Of a DNA stretch of 41,822 nt, positions 7,341-16,739 are shown one piece after another; position 1 is the stretch's first letter; every line of letters starts with the position of its first letter. Location: positions 1 to 41,822 of the forward strand of contig CAJTPO010000032.1 in the NCBI GenBank assembly GCA_910578115.1, in the 5' to 3' direction. The translations under genes and the position numbers were made by a program. The notes under the pieces are model-generated. The model saw nothing but the letters and a program-made list of their open reading frames with translations, had not been told where the DNA came from and did no database searches. The stretch comes from an uncultured Lachnospiraceae bacterium. GTDB taxonomy: Bacteria; Bacillota; Clostridia; Lachnospirales; Lachnospiraceae.

Positions 7341-7955
7341 TTATGCAAGTCCTAATGCCGATAAAATTTTACCATAAGAATCCAGATTCGGAACCAGGAT
7401 AAAATATCCATCCAAAACCATATCATCAAAAAACTGCGTCTGGATCAGCAGCATTTTATCCCCCAATGTCCCAAACTCGATCGCGGGAACACTCAGAATC
7501 GCTCCCGCCATATCCACCGTCAGATCGGGAACCGACGGCTGAAGCTTCAGATTCGTCAGACTGGCCAGAGAATTCAGATAGGCTGCCGTAATAATATTTC
7601 CAACCTCTTTCAAGGCTGAATATTCCATCTCTGAAAACTCTTCCCCTTCTATAGATGTACCCATCAGCTTATTCACCAGATGTCTGGCGGCCTGTTTCTC
7701 CAGAAGGAACATAATGCTGCCCGCAACATCTCCTTCGATAGCCAGATAAATACCGGCCATAATGATCTCCTCGCCACCCATAAGCTGACCCAGTTCTTTG
7801 AACTCCATTAATTTAACCTGCGGAACCGACATGTCTACTTTGCACTGCATCATCTGCGACAATGCTGTCGTAGCATTGCCGGCTCCGATATTCCCCAGTT
7901 CTTTCAAAACATCGAAATACTCATCAGACATTTCTTCTAAAGTAATCCCGCCCAC
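7341..7955 (-). CDS. cheC: CheY-P phosphatase CheC
   Basis: CheC removes phosphate from CheY-P and works with CheD in adaptation. Both phosphatase half-sites are present: KELGNIGAGNATTAL (E19, N22) and SALKEVGNIITAAYLNSL (E117, N120). The 204-residue length fits class I CheC. It starts 11 nt after the cheW stop. The presence of CheC, CheD and the CheC-like FliY together marks a B. subtilis-style adaptation system rather than a CheZ system. Confidence 0.95.
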   Translation of the reverse strand: MGGITLEEMSDEYFDVLKELGNIGAGNATTALSQMMQCKVDMSVPQVKLMEFKELGQLMGGEEIIMAGIYLAIEGDVAGSIMFLLEKQAARHLVNKLMGTSIEGEEFSEMEYSALKEVGNIITAAYLNSLASLTNLKLQPSVPDLTVDMAGAILSVPAIEFGTLGDKMLLIQTQFFDDMVLDGYFILVPNLDSYGKILSALGLA

Positions 7956-7966
7956 GATACATCCTC

Positions 7967-8419
7967 CTAAACATTTTCAAGCACGACCGAATTCAGATCC
8001 AGGAGAGAGATCAATCCACCCGCACATTTGCCAACTCCGTATAAAAAGCTGTCCTTCTCCTCTTTAGAATCATATGCGATCTTCTCAATCTGATCGCTCT
8101 CCAGCGTAACGACCTCCTTCACCTCATCCACAATGATGCCGATCAGACCGTTCATTTCCAGTTTTAAAATAATGATCCTGCTGGATTTCGTCTCCACGTC
8201 CGGCTGCAGCCCCATCTTAACACGAATACTCATCACCGGGATAACTTCGCCTCGAAGATTGATCACGCCTTTTAAGTAGGAATCCACTTTCGGCACTCTC
8301 GTAATATGCTGCATCCTGACAATATTCTCAATATACTTAATATCTATTCCGTACTGTTCATCTCCTAACTTGATCACGATGAACTGTTTGCTTCCGCCAG
8401 ATACTTTTAATTCTTCCAT
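7967..8419 (-). CDS. cheW: chemotaxis coupling protein CheW
   Basis: CheW bridges chemoreceptors and the kinase CheA. This 150-residue protein is a single CheW/SH3-like domain, with YGIDIKYIENIVR, the conserved VDSYLKGVINLRGEVIPVMSIR block (about residues 44-66) and a C-terminal GLISLLDL strand. No receiver domain is attached, so it is CheW and not CheV. It lies 20 nt after cheA. Confidence 0.96.
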   Translation of the reverse strand: MEELKVSGGSKQFIVIKLGDEQYGIDIKYIENIVRMQHITRVPKVDSYLKGVINLRGEVIPVMSIRVKMGLQPDVETKSSRIIILKLEMNGLIGIIVDEVKEVVTLESDQIEKIAYDSKEEKDSFLYGVGKCAGGLISLLDLNSVVLENV

Positions 8420-8439
8420 ATCACCATTCCTCCCTCCGC

Positions 8440-10536
8440 TTAAATCAATGTATTGGCATCCAGGATCAGAGCTACCTCACCATCACCCAATACGGTTGCG
8501 CCGCTGATGATCTTACATTTGCTGACATATTTGCCCAGCGGTTTGATTACGATCTCCTGCTGTCCGATCAGCTCATCTACCACCAGACCAGCCAGCTTAT
8601 CGCCTTTCTTCACAATGACTACAACCATATTCTCTTCCGGATCCTTCTTGCTCTCAATATCCAGGATCTCATTCAGACGGATCAACGGAATGACAAGGTC
8701 GCGCAGCTGAATCACTTCCTTAGCCTGCACAAGCTTGACATCCTGCGGCGGAATATCCTCTATCGTCTGTATAGCGCCGAGAGAAATCGCATATTTTTCG
8801 TTGCCGATATCCACCATAAGAGCCTGAATGATCGCCAGTGTCAGCGGCAGTCTTATGATCCAGGAGCTTCCTTCTCCCAGCTTTGACTTTACTTCCACTT
8901 CACCGCTCAGAGCCTCTATCTTGGATTTAACAACATCAAGGCCCACGCCTCGGCCGGACACATCAGACACCACCTTGGCTGTGGAGAATCCAGCATTAAA
9001 CAACAGTTCGATACTGTCTTTCTCGCTCATATTCTCAGCCTGCTCCGGTGTGATAACCCCACGCTCAATCGCTTTATTTCTGACAGCCTGCGTGTCAATA
9101 CCGTTACCATCATCTCTTACTTCGATAACTACGTTGTTACCGTCCTGATAAGCATCCAGGAAGATGGAACCAACTTCCGGCTTTCCTCTTTCCCTGCGCA
9201 CTTCTGCCGACTCTAAACCATGATCCGCAGAGTTACGCAGAAGGTGCATCAGAGGATCACCAATCTCGTCTACCACGGTACGATCGAGTTCTGTTTCCTC
9301 ACCCGACATGTATAATTCCATCTTCTTGCCCAGCTTCTTCTGCAGGTCACGTACCATACGGGGGAATTTACTTACCGTACTCTCAATGGGAACCATTCTC
9401 ACTTTCATGACAGATTCATGAAGGGATGTGGTCACACTCTCCAGATACTCAATCTGCTCATTTACTGCCGTGCTGGAAGTTCCGGATACAGTAGACGCTG
9501 AGACAAGAGAATTCTTCGCGATGATCAACTCACTCACCAGATTCATCAGCGTATCCAGCTTCTCGATATCTACTCTGACTGTCCTGTTTACAACCGGTTT
9601 ATTTGCCGCCGGTTTCTTCTCCTCAGCCTTCTTACCGCTCTTAGCCGGTGCTGCCGGAGCCGGTACCGCTTCTGCAGGCGCAGCCGCATGTTCCACTGTC
9701 TCTTCCTGCTTCTCCTTCGTTTCCTGCGCTCCTTCTGCCGGCACTTCCTGATCAGGATCAAAAACATCCCCAAGCACATCCTGAATCTCGGACACATTCT
9801 TCGCCGCAGCTATCACTTTATCCAACGGACTGCCGGTTACTACGACCAGGCTGAACTCCAGACCAAACTTCTCATCCTCGATCTCCTGTGCCGGCGGATC
9901 CGAAATAATGATATCACCGTCTTCCTCGATTGCCTTAAACACCAGAAAAGCTCTGGCCGCTTTCAAAATACACGACTCCTGTATGCTGACCGTAAGGCCA
10001 TAGACATTCTGTCCCTGCTTGATCGCTTCCTTCAAAACAGCTCGTTCACTGTCACCCAGCTTGATCTCCAGCCATTTCTTACCGCCGCCTGCAGACGCAG
10101 TCTGAGCGGAAGTCTGTGCTTCCTCAGAGGATGCCGATTCTACTCCGGCTTTTCCTTCATTCATAATCTCGTTCAACTGCTTGATCAAAGGCTCATTGTC
10201 GTTCGTCCCCTCATCGGCGCTCTCACGGATGCTTGCATTATATTCTTCCAGAGCATCAAGACACTGGAAGAGCACATCAATCATTTCAGCCTTTACCTTG
10301 ATGTTACCGTTCCGAACCTCAGAAAAAACATTTTCCATGTCATGGGTCAATGTCTGCATTCTCTTATAACCCATTGTCCCGGCCATTCCTTTCAGGGAAT
10401 GTGCAGCACGGAAGATCTCATTGATCGTATCCATATTATCCGGTTCCTGCTCCAACATCAAAATCTGCGTGTTCAGGTTCTGCAAATGCTCATCTGTTTC
10501 ATCAAGGAAAATTTCAAGATATTGACTAACGTCCAT
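8440..10536 (-). CDS. cheA: chemotaxis histidine kinase CheA
   Basis: CheA autophosphorylates and passes phosphate to CheY and CheB. Domains in order are P1 histidine phosphotransfer (1-110, phospho-accepting H46 in AAHSLKG), P2 response-regulator docking (about 155-260), an alanine/proline/lysine-rich linker (about 270-315), P3 dimerisation (about 320-380), P4 kinase (about 385-560 with HLLRNSADHGLE, VRDDGNGID and GRGVGLDVV) and P5 CheW-like (about 565-698). All catalytic boxes are intact and the 698-residue length is normal. The gene lies 1 nt after cheB, which indicates coupled translation. Confidence 0.97.
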   Translation of the reverse strand: MDVSQYLEIFLDETDEHLQNLNTQILMLEQEPDNMDTINEIFRAAHSLKGMAGTMGYKRMQTLTHDMENVFSEVRNGNIKVKAEMIDVLFQCLDALEEYNASIRESADEGTNDNEPLIKQLNEIMNEGKAGVESASSEEAQTSAQTASAGGGKKWLEIKLGDSERAVLKEAIKQGQNVYGLTVSIQESCILKAARAFLVFKAIEEDGDIIISDPPAQEIEDEKFGLEFSLVVVTGSPLDKVIAAAKNVSEIQDVLGDVFDPDQEVPAEGAQETKEKQEETVEHAAAPAEAVPAPAAPAKSGKKAEEKKPAANKPVVNRTVRVDIEKLDTLMNLVSELIIAKNSLVSASTVSGTSSTAVNEQIEYLESVTTSLHESVMKVRMVPIESTVSKFPRMVRDLQKKLGKKMELYMSGEETELDRTVVDEIGDPLMHLLRNSADHGLESAEVRRERGKPEVGSIFLDAYQDGNNVVIEVRDDGNGIDTQAVRNKAIERGVITPEQAENMSEKDSIELLFNAGFSTAKVVSDVSGRGVGLDVVKSKIEALSGEVEVKSKLGEGSSWIIRLPLTLAIIQALMVDIGNEKYAISLGAIQTIEDIPPQDVKLVQAKEVIQLRDLVIPLIRLNEILDIESKKDPEENMVVVIVKKGDKLAGLVVDELIGQQEIVIKPLGKYVSKCKIISGATVLGDGEVALILDANTLI

Positions 10537-10537
10537 A

Positions 10538-11611
10538 TTATTTTACCCCCACGTTCATAATAATTTCCTGTGCGATCTGTTCAAGCGATACGACCTGGTC
10601 TGTCACACCGGCCTTTACAACACTTTTCGGCATTCCATACACTGCACATGTGCCCTCTTCCTGCGCGATCACATGAATCTTCTTCCTCACCTTCAGATTC
10701 TTGATTCCCTGTGTGCCATCGGCACCCATGCCGGTCATGACAACACAGACGATCTGGTCATATCTGCTGTCTCTTAAGGATTCGTACATATAATTGGCAC
10801 AGGGTTTTACCCCTTCTCTGGAAGGCTCATCCGAGTAGCGAATGACGTGTCTTCCGCCTGAATATATTACATTCAGGTGCTTACCGCCTCTGGCTATGTA
10901 CACCGTGCCTGCCTCAAGTGCATCACCCTCCGCCGCTTCTTTGACAGTGACCTCACTGAGTGTATCCAGTCTTTCCGCCAGAGATGCGGTAAAGCCTGCC
11001 GGCATATGCTGCACGATCACCACCGGTGCATTCAGATTTCTCGGCAGTCTTGGAATTACCGACTGCAGTGCCTTGGGTCCTCCCGTGGAACTTGCCAGTG
11101 CCACAACTTTATTCCCCATGGCCGCAGAAGAATGTTTTCCAACCAGCCCCAGCATTTTCTTGGACGCCTTTACATCCTCTGCCGTAAATATCTTACTTTT
11201 AAAAGACGGAATCCTGGATTCTGCAACCGCTGCCAGAATCTCCAGCATCTTCCTCTTAAAGTCGTCGCCCCTGCAGTCCATCGCATTATTCGGCTTATGA
11301 ATAAAATCCAGTGCCCCCAGTTCCAGCGCATCCAACGTGGTCTTCGCACCTTCCCTGGTATCGGTACTGGCCATCATAACTCTCGTTGCAATCTTGCGGT
11401 CATGTAATTCCTTTAACAGCTCCAGGCCATTCATCTGCGGCATATTGACATCCAGCACCACCGCATCGTATGTCTTCCTGCCAAGCAGATCCAGAGCTTC
11501 CACGCCATTATTGGCCCGGTCCTCTACATGAAATCTGCTGTCGCTGTTTATTATATCACAAAGAACCCTTCTCATGAGTGCAGAGTCATCAACAACCAGT
11601 ATTTTTTTCAT
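10538..11611 (-). CDS. cheB: chemoreceptor methylesterase/deamidase CheB
   Basis: CheB demethylates chemoreceptors when phosphorylated. The receiver domain (1-120) has D8, D9, D54 and K106. The methylesterase domain (about 165-357) has the catalytic triad S175 (ASSTGGP), H202 (QHMPAGF) and D298 (MTGMGADG). No CheR methyltransferase gene lies in the window, so the opposing enzyme must be encoded elsewhere. The gene follows the PilZ-domain gene by 19 nt. Confidence 0.97.
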   Translation of the reverse strand: MKKILVVDDSALMRRVLCDIINSDSRFHVEDRANNGVEALDLLGRKTYDAVVLDVNMPQMNGLELLKELHDRKIATRVMMASTDTREGAKTTLDALELGALDFIHKPNNAMDCRGDDFKRKMLEILAAVAESRIPSFKSKIFTAEDVKASKKMLGLVGKHSSAAMGNKVVALASSTGGPKALQSVIPRLPRNLNAPVVIVQHMPAGFTASLAERLDTLSEVTVKEAAEGDALEAGTVYIARGGKHLNVIYSGGRHVIRYSDEPSREGVKPCANYMYESLRDSRYDQIVCVVMTGMGADGTQGIKNLKVRKKIHVIAQEEGTCAVYGMPKSVVKAGVTDQVVSLEQIAQEIIMNVGVK

Positions 11612-11630
11612 GGTAATACCTCCCGTCTAT

Positions 11631-12386
11631 CTACCAGTTTTTCTTCTGCTTTCTGAGCGTTTTACGCTCCGCGTCAAAGATATACTTAATGATTTCTTCT
11701 CTCTCCTCCGTATCCACATTGATATACTGTATTCTGTGTTCATAGGACCCGGAACGGTTTTCCACTTCCTTGACGGACAACACTTTCCCGACAAGACTGT
11801 ATTCTTTCTCTTCCTTATCCACCAGCAGCCGGTATCTGCACATGATCAAGCTGTCCACCTCATATGCATAATCTGCCACAAAGCGAAGCCCGCCTCCGCT
11901 GATGTCTACGATCACACTGTCTTTAAGTGGCAATTCCGAAATTCTTCGCCCTATATGACCTGCCTCCGCAAGCCTCGCTTCGTCCGCCTGCAGGGGTCTG
12001 GACGCCATCTCCAACGCACAGCTTAAACGATAGTATTCTCTTCTCTGATACTTACGCAGATTGCTGGTCAGATCCATCACCAGTACAAACACATTCCCTT
12101 CCTTATACCGGTCCGCGATCCTGGCGTAACACTGATACAATCCCATTTCGGTAAAAAAGTAAAGATCATATTCGCCATCCACAGGCAGCGTAATGACTCT
12201 TGCCTTCTCCATCGGCATCAGAATTTCGATTCGGTCTTCCGAAAGAATATCCAGCACCTTACTTTGATAACCTCTGTTTCCGCCTCCCGTCCTGATCTCT
12301 TCTCCGTCTTCCAGCTCCAGATGCTCCATTTCCTGTAAATCCACCCGACAGCCTGGAACCACATATTTTCCCAAAAGATTTGCCAT
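11631..12386 (-). CDS. ycgR: YcgR-type PilZ-domain flagellar brake protein
   Basis: YcgR-family proteins bind cyclic-di-GMP and slow the flagellar motor, or in Bacillus (MotI/DgrA) disengage it. This protein of about 251 residues has an N-terminal YcgR-like beta domain (about 1-95) and a C-terminal PilZ domain (about 110-225). Both cyclic-di-GMP motifs are intact: RREYYR (RxxxR, about 115-120) and DISGGG (DxSxxG, about 161-166). ATG 12384-12386 is preferred over an earlier in-frame ATG because GAGGAGG lies 5 nt upstream of it. Placement between flhG and cheB puts the cyclic-di-GMP response in the same transcript as the motor. Confidence 0.88.
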   Translation of the reverse strand: MANLLGKYVVPGCRVDLQEMEHLELEDGEEIRTGGGNRGYQSKVLDILSEDRIEILMPMEKARVITLPVDGEYDLYFFTEMGLYQCYARIADRYKEGNVFVLVMDLTSNLRKYQRREYYRLSCALEMASRPLQADEARLAEAGHIGRRISELPLKDSVIVDISGGGLRFVADYAYEVDSLIMCRYRLLVDKEEKEYSLVGKVLSVKEVENRSGSYEHRIQYINVDTEEREEIIKYIFDAERKTLRKQKKNW

Positions 12387-12474
12387 CTCATCCTCCTCTC
12401 CGGGCATTTTAATCTGCCACAGATCCTATTTCTCTATCATGATATTTTCTCATAACAGTCCGATTGCCTTCTCT

Positions 12475-13350
12475 CTATCTTTTACCGATGATATGAGAAA
12501 AAAATGCTGCCATTCCACGTTTCGTCAAATTCCTGTTCGATTCCTTATTCATCAACTTCGCCGCCAGCGCCTCATAAGCAAGGGACGCCCTGGCCCGTGG
12601 GTTCTCTAACGATACCGGCATCTGCTGCATTACCGCCCTGGCCAGCTGCTGATCCTGGGGAATCATCCCCAGGTACGTAATGGGCACCCGCAAATAACGT
12701 ACCACTACCGCCTCCAGTTTAGAGAACAGTGCTTCCGCCTCCGTCTCGTCGGTCACTTTATTCGCGATCACCTTAACCGTTGTCGTTTCGCTGGAATATC
12801 TTGGATGTCTGTTCAAGGCTTTAAGCAGCGAATAGGAATCCGTGATAGAAGTCGGCTCCGGTGTCGTGACAAGAAGGATCTCACCACTTGCCACCAGGAA
12901 TTCCAACACGGCATCCGATATTCCCGCCCCTGTATCTATGATAATAGTATCCGCCATTTCGTCCAGCTGTACCAGGTTCTGTACAATATAATTCAGATAA
13001 TCTCTGCTCAAATTCGACATGCCTGCTATGCCGGAACCTCCCGAGATAAAGCCGACCTCCATCGGTCCCCAGGTAATAATATCCTTGATATTCTTCCCCT
13101 GGTAGATCAGATCACATAAATTATGCTTCGGTACGGCTCCAAACATGATCTCAATATTAGCCAGGCCAAAGTCTGCATCCAGTATAATGACTTTTTGTCC
13201 CATCTTCCGAAACTGTATCGCCAGATTAATCGCGGTATTGGACTTCCCTACACCGCCCTTACCGCTCGTAACAGTGATCACTCTCGCCAGAGGTTTATGC
13301 GGCTGATTGTTTGCCTTGATTATATTTCTTAACTGTTCGGCCTGATCCAT
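12475..13350 (-). CDS. flhG: MinD-like flagellar number regulator ATPase FlhG
   Basis: FlhG (YlxH/FleN) is a membrane-associating ATPase that works with FlhF and C-ring proteins to set flagellar number and placement. The N-terminal DQAEQLR motif (2-8) is the segment known to stimulate the FlhF GTPase. A deviant Walker A motif (SGKGGVGKSN, about 29-38), the DADFGLANI switch and IIDTGAG follow. The C-terminus is basic, as expected for membrane targeting. It starts 12 nt after flhF; the pair is always adjacent in this family. Confidence 0.95.
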   Translation of the reverse strand: MDQAEQLRNIIKANNQPHKPLARVITVTSGKGGVGKSNTAINLAIQFRKMGQKVIILDADFGLANIEIMFGAVPKHNLCDLIYQGKNIKDIITWGPMEVGFISGGSGIAGMSNLSRDYLNYIVQNLVQLDEMADTIIIDTGAGISDAVLEFLVASGEILLVTTPEPTSITDSYSLLKALNRHPRYSSETTTVKVIANKVTDETEAEALFSKLEAVVVRYLRVPITYLGMIPQDQQLARAVMQQMPVSLENPRARASLAYEALAAKLMNKESNRNLTKRGMAAFFSHIIGKR

Positions 13351-13362
13351 CAGCCTTCCTCC

Positions 13363-14586
13363 TTAGTTCTTTCCTCCAAGCAGCTTCTTGACCGTACTTT
13401 GTGGATTAAACTCCTCAATATCATCCGGAACATTCTGCCCATAAGTCACATAAGACAGAGATGCTCCCGTATATAATTTCAGATTCAACAGATTCCCAAG
13501 CGTAGTCGTTTCATCCAGCTTCGTAAAGATCAGTTTATAATCTGCAATCTCCTTATAAGAATCCGCGATACTGACAAGATCACGGTATTTCGTCGTAGCG
13601 CTCAATACCAGATAGACCTCTTTATTCACCTTATCATCCACCGAATGGATAAAGCTGCCCATACTCTCCTTCTGCGTCGTGTTCTGATGGGAATGTCCCG
13701 CCGTATCGACCAGAATATAGTCATAATCCTTAAAGTCTTCCATGGCCTTGGCCACTTCCTCCACCGTATAGATGATACGGAAAGGCACCTCCAGAATATT
13801 TGCATAAATGCGCAGCTGTTCCGCTGCTGCGATCCGATAAGTATCGGCGGTGAGCAACGCCACTTTCTTCTTCTGATCCACTCTGAATATAGAAGCAAGC
13901 TTGGCAATTGTAGTTGTCTTGCCAACCCCTGTCGGTCCGATGAAAAACACAATCTTAATGCCGTTTTCCGCCGGCGTGATGCAATCCGGTTTGCCAAATT
14001 TAAGGATCATCTTCTGATAGATGTTAGCCAGTGCGTAATCAAACGGCATATTCGGTTTATTGATCTGCTCTATCTCATCGATAATCTCTCCGGCATACTT
14101 TTCATCCACTTCATTATCCAGCATTGTATCATGGAGCAGCTTCATGAATTTGTCGATTTCTGTCTCCGCCTTCGGCTCCTCCCGCTTTTCTTCCTTCTTG
14201 TCATCCTTCTCTTTCTCTTCTTCCGGCTTCTGCAGCTGCTGCTCCAGCAAAGACTGTAAGCTGTCCAGCTTCTCTTCGATCGCACTGCTCTCTTTCTTTG
14301 TCTTCTCTTCCGCAGCTTCCGGTTCCGCCGGCGTCGGTATGACAGGCGTCTCTTTCGGCTGATTGGATGCTATGACATTATTGATCGCCGATACAGCCGC
14401 CGTATACTTCTCGCTCTCCTCTTCAAGAGCCACCGTCACTTCCACCGTATGCGGTTTCAGAAACGCAAACAGGCCCTTGGGCTTTATGTCCTTGACATTC
14501 ATAACCACGACGCCCTCACCAAGTTCCTTTTTGGCATTGGCTATCGCTTCGTTTTCTGTTTTTGCCGTAAATTTCTTAATTATCAT
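13363..14586 (-). CDS. flhF: SRP-type GTPase FlhF
   Basis: FlhF is a signal-recognition-particle family GTPase that directs flagellar assembly to its place. The 407 residues contain an N-terminal basic B domain (1-60), a long acidic/lysine-rich linker (about 75-145), an N domain and a G domain. G-domain motifs are GPTGVGKTTT (about 217-226), ADTYRIAAAEQL, VDTAGH (about 293-298) and TKLDE. The ATG overlaps the flhA stop by one base (TAATG), so translation is likely coupled. Confidence 0.96.
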   Translation of the reverse strand: MIIKKFTAKTENEAIANAKKELGEGVVVMNVKDIKPKGLFAFLKPHTVEVTVALEEESEKYTAAVSAINNVIASNQPKETPVIPTPAEPEAAEEKTKKESSAIEEKLDSLQSLLEQQLQKPEEEKEKDDKKEEKREEPKAETEIDKFMKLLHDTMLDNEVDEKYAGEIIDEIEQINKPNMPFDYALANIYQKMILKFGKPDCITPAENGIKIVFFIGPTGVGKTTTIAKLASIFRVDQKKKVALLTADTYRIAAAEQLRIYANILEVPFRIIYTVEEVAKAMEDFKDYDYILVDTAGHSHQNTTQKESMGSFIHSVDDKVNKEVYLVLSATTKYRDLVSIADSYKEIADYKLIFTKLDETTTLGNLLNLKLYTGASLSYVTYGQNVPDDIEEFNPQSTVKKLLGGKN

Positions 14587-16628
14587 TATGCTGTCACCAT
14601 CCCAACAGACTGTAATTCAATGTTAGATTCCACTTCATTGTATGACACAACGACCAGATCCTTATAATAATCTTCCGTCAACTTCTTGAAATATACTCTC
14701 ACAATAGGTGAGGTAATGACCACAGGCATCTTACCCAGATCTTCCAGCTTCTTCGTCTCCGCACCCACAGAATCCATGATCGCCTTCGTCTTACTCGGAT
14801 CCAATGTCAGATAAGCACCCTGCTCCGTCTGTTTCACACTGCCCATGATCTCCTGTTCCAGCTTCGGATCCAGCGTCACAACACTTGTCGTCTCATTGGC
14901 AGGGAAGAATTTGTTGGATATCGCCCGCTTGAGACTCTGTCTGACATACTCCGTCAGGATATCCGTATCCCTTGTAGTCGCCGCATAATCGGCAAGCGTC
15001 TCGAAAATGCTCAGCAAATCTCTGATGGATATGCCCTCTCTCAACAGATTCTGCAATACCTTCTGAATCTCACCAAGCCCAAGCAGCTTCGGCACCAGTT
15101 CCTCCACCAGGGAAGGATTGGACTCCCGCAGGTTGTTGACCAGGTTCTGAACATCCTGTCTTGTCAGCAGTTCCGCTATGTACTGCCTGATGATCTCCGT
15201 CAAATGCGTCGCTATGATAGACGGCGGATCTACCACCGTATATCCCATACTCTCCGCCCGTTCCCTCTGTCCTTCCGTAATCCAGATCGCCGGCAGATGG
15301 AAGGATGGTTCAAATGTAGGAATACCGGTGATCTCCTCCTCAACATACCCAGGGTTCATCGCCATATAATGATCAAAGAGGATCTCACCCTCACTGACCT
15401 GAACACCCTTGATCTTAATGATATACTGGTTGGGATTCAGCTGTATATTATCGCGCAGACGGATGATCGGAACCACCGTACCAAGCTCCAGCGCAATCTG
15501 ACGCCTGATCATAACAACCCTGTCAAGCAGGTCACCACCCTGGTTGACATCCGCCAACGGGATGATACCATAACCAAACTCCAATTCGATGGGATCCACC
15601 TGCAGCAGCGACGTGACATTTTCCGGCTGCCTGATTTCTTCGGCCGCAGCCTCCTCCTCGTCAGCCTCATGCTCGATTTCCGCCGTCTCGATCGTACCGG
15701 CCATAATCCTCCCGGCCACAATAAATACCATTCCCATACCCACAAACACTACGGAATTGAGCGGTGTAACGATACCGAGACCTGCCATGACCGCACCCAC
15801 CAGATACAGCACCTTCGGCACTCCGAACAACTGGCCGATCAACACCGTGCCAAAATCGGCGTCCTTGGAACCCTTCGTCACCAGGATACCTGTTGACAGC
15901 GAGATCAACAGAGAAGGAATCTGGCTCACCAGACCGTCACCGATCGTCAGAATCGTAAACGTAGACAGGGCATCGTTCAATTCCATCCCCTGCCGCAGTA
16001 CTCCCATCGTAATACCGCCGACGATATTGATCACCGTAATAAGCAGTCCTGCCGCCGCATCACCCTTAACATACTTAACGGCACCGTCCATGGAACCGAA
16101 GAAGCTGGCCTCCTCCTGAATCTTTTCCCGGCGCCTTTTTGCCTCCGCATCGTTGATCGCGCCGGTATTTAAGTCCGCGTCGATCGCCATCTGTTTACCG
16201 GGCATCGCATCCAGTGTAAATCTTGCCGTAACCTCAGCCACACGCTCGGAACCTTTATTGATGATCATAAACTGTACAATGATCAAAATGATGAAAACAA
16301 TACAGCCGACAACAATATCATTACCACCCACATACTGTCCAAAAGTACGCACCACATTACCGGGATCGCCCGTTGTAAGGATCAGCTTGGTCGAAGAAAC
16401 ATTCAGGGCAATCCTGAATATTGTCGTAAAAAGCAGAATTGTCGGGAAATATGACATACTTAACACTTCATTGGCAAACATACAGCCAAATAGAACCGTA
16501 AATGCCACCGCAATATTACATGCCAGCAATACATCCAGAAGTCCCGCAGGAACAGACACGATCAACATGATAAACGCGGCAAGTACATATGCGGCTACAC
16601 CCAGATCAGCCTTCCTCAATTTTCCCAT
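14586..16628 (-). CDS. flhA: flagellar export gate protein FlhA
   Basis: FlhA is the large nonameric subunit of the flagellar type III export gate, and its cytoplasmic ring docks substrates and chaperones. The 680 residues have eight predicted membrane helices in the first 320. The FHIPEP-family signature lies around FRIALNVSSTKLIL, and the FHIPEP cytoplasmic loop around GSERVAEVTARFTLDAMPGK. The cytoplasmic domain (about 345-680) follows. A 111-nt spacer separates it from flhB and holds no supported site. Confidence 0.97.
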   Translation of the reverse strand: MGKLRKADLGVAAYVLAAFIMLIVSVPAGLLDVLLACNIAVAFTVLFGCMFANEVLSMSYFPTILLFTTIFRIALNVSSTKLILTTGDPGNVVRTFGQYVGGNDIVVGCIVFIILIIVQFMIINKGSERVAEVTARFTLDAMPGKQMAIDADLNTGAINDAEAKRRREKIQEEASFFGSMDGAVKYVKGDAAAGLLITVINIVGGITMGVLRQGMELNDALSTFTILTIGDGLVSQIPSLLISLSTGILVTKGSKDADFGTVLIGQLFGVPKVLYLVGAVMAGLGIVTPLNSVVFVGMGMVFIVAGRIMAGTIETAEIEHEADEEEAAAEEIRQPENVTSLLQVDPIELEFGYGIIPLADVNQGGDLLDRVVMIRRQIALELGTVVPIIRLRDNIQLNPNQYIIKIKGVQVSEGEILFDHYMAMNPGYVEEEITGIPTFEPSFHLPAIWITEGQRERAESMGYTVVDPPSIIATHLTEIIRQYIAELLTRQDVQNLVNNLRESNPSLVEELVPKLLGLGEIQKVLQNLLREGISIRDLLSIFETLADYAATTRDTDILTEYVRQSLKRAISNKFFPANETTSVVTLDPKLEQEIMGSVKQTEQGAYLTLDPSKTKAIMDSVGAETKKLEDLGKMPVVITSPIVRVYFKKLTEDYYKDLVVVSYNEVESNIELQSVGMVTA

Positions 16629-16739
16629 GACTGCTCTTTTCTCCTTTCCATTCAGTAATTTCTCTTTATGATATTAACCTTCCGGACTGATACCCGTGCA
16701 GCCTTTCACACGAATATTGCCTGTAAAGGGCATTTCCAA

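Noticed and set aside
16680..16739. 19-codon frame starting just after flhB
   Set aside because: No RBS of its own beyond chance, no family, and the 111-nt spacer is otherwise unremarkable.
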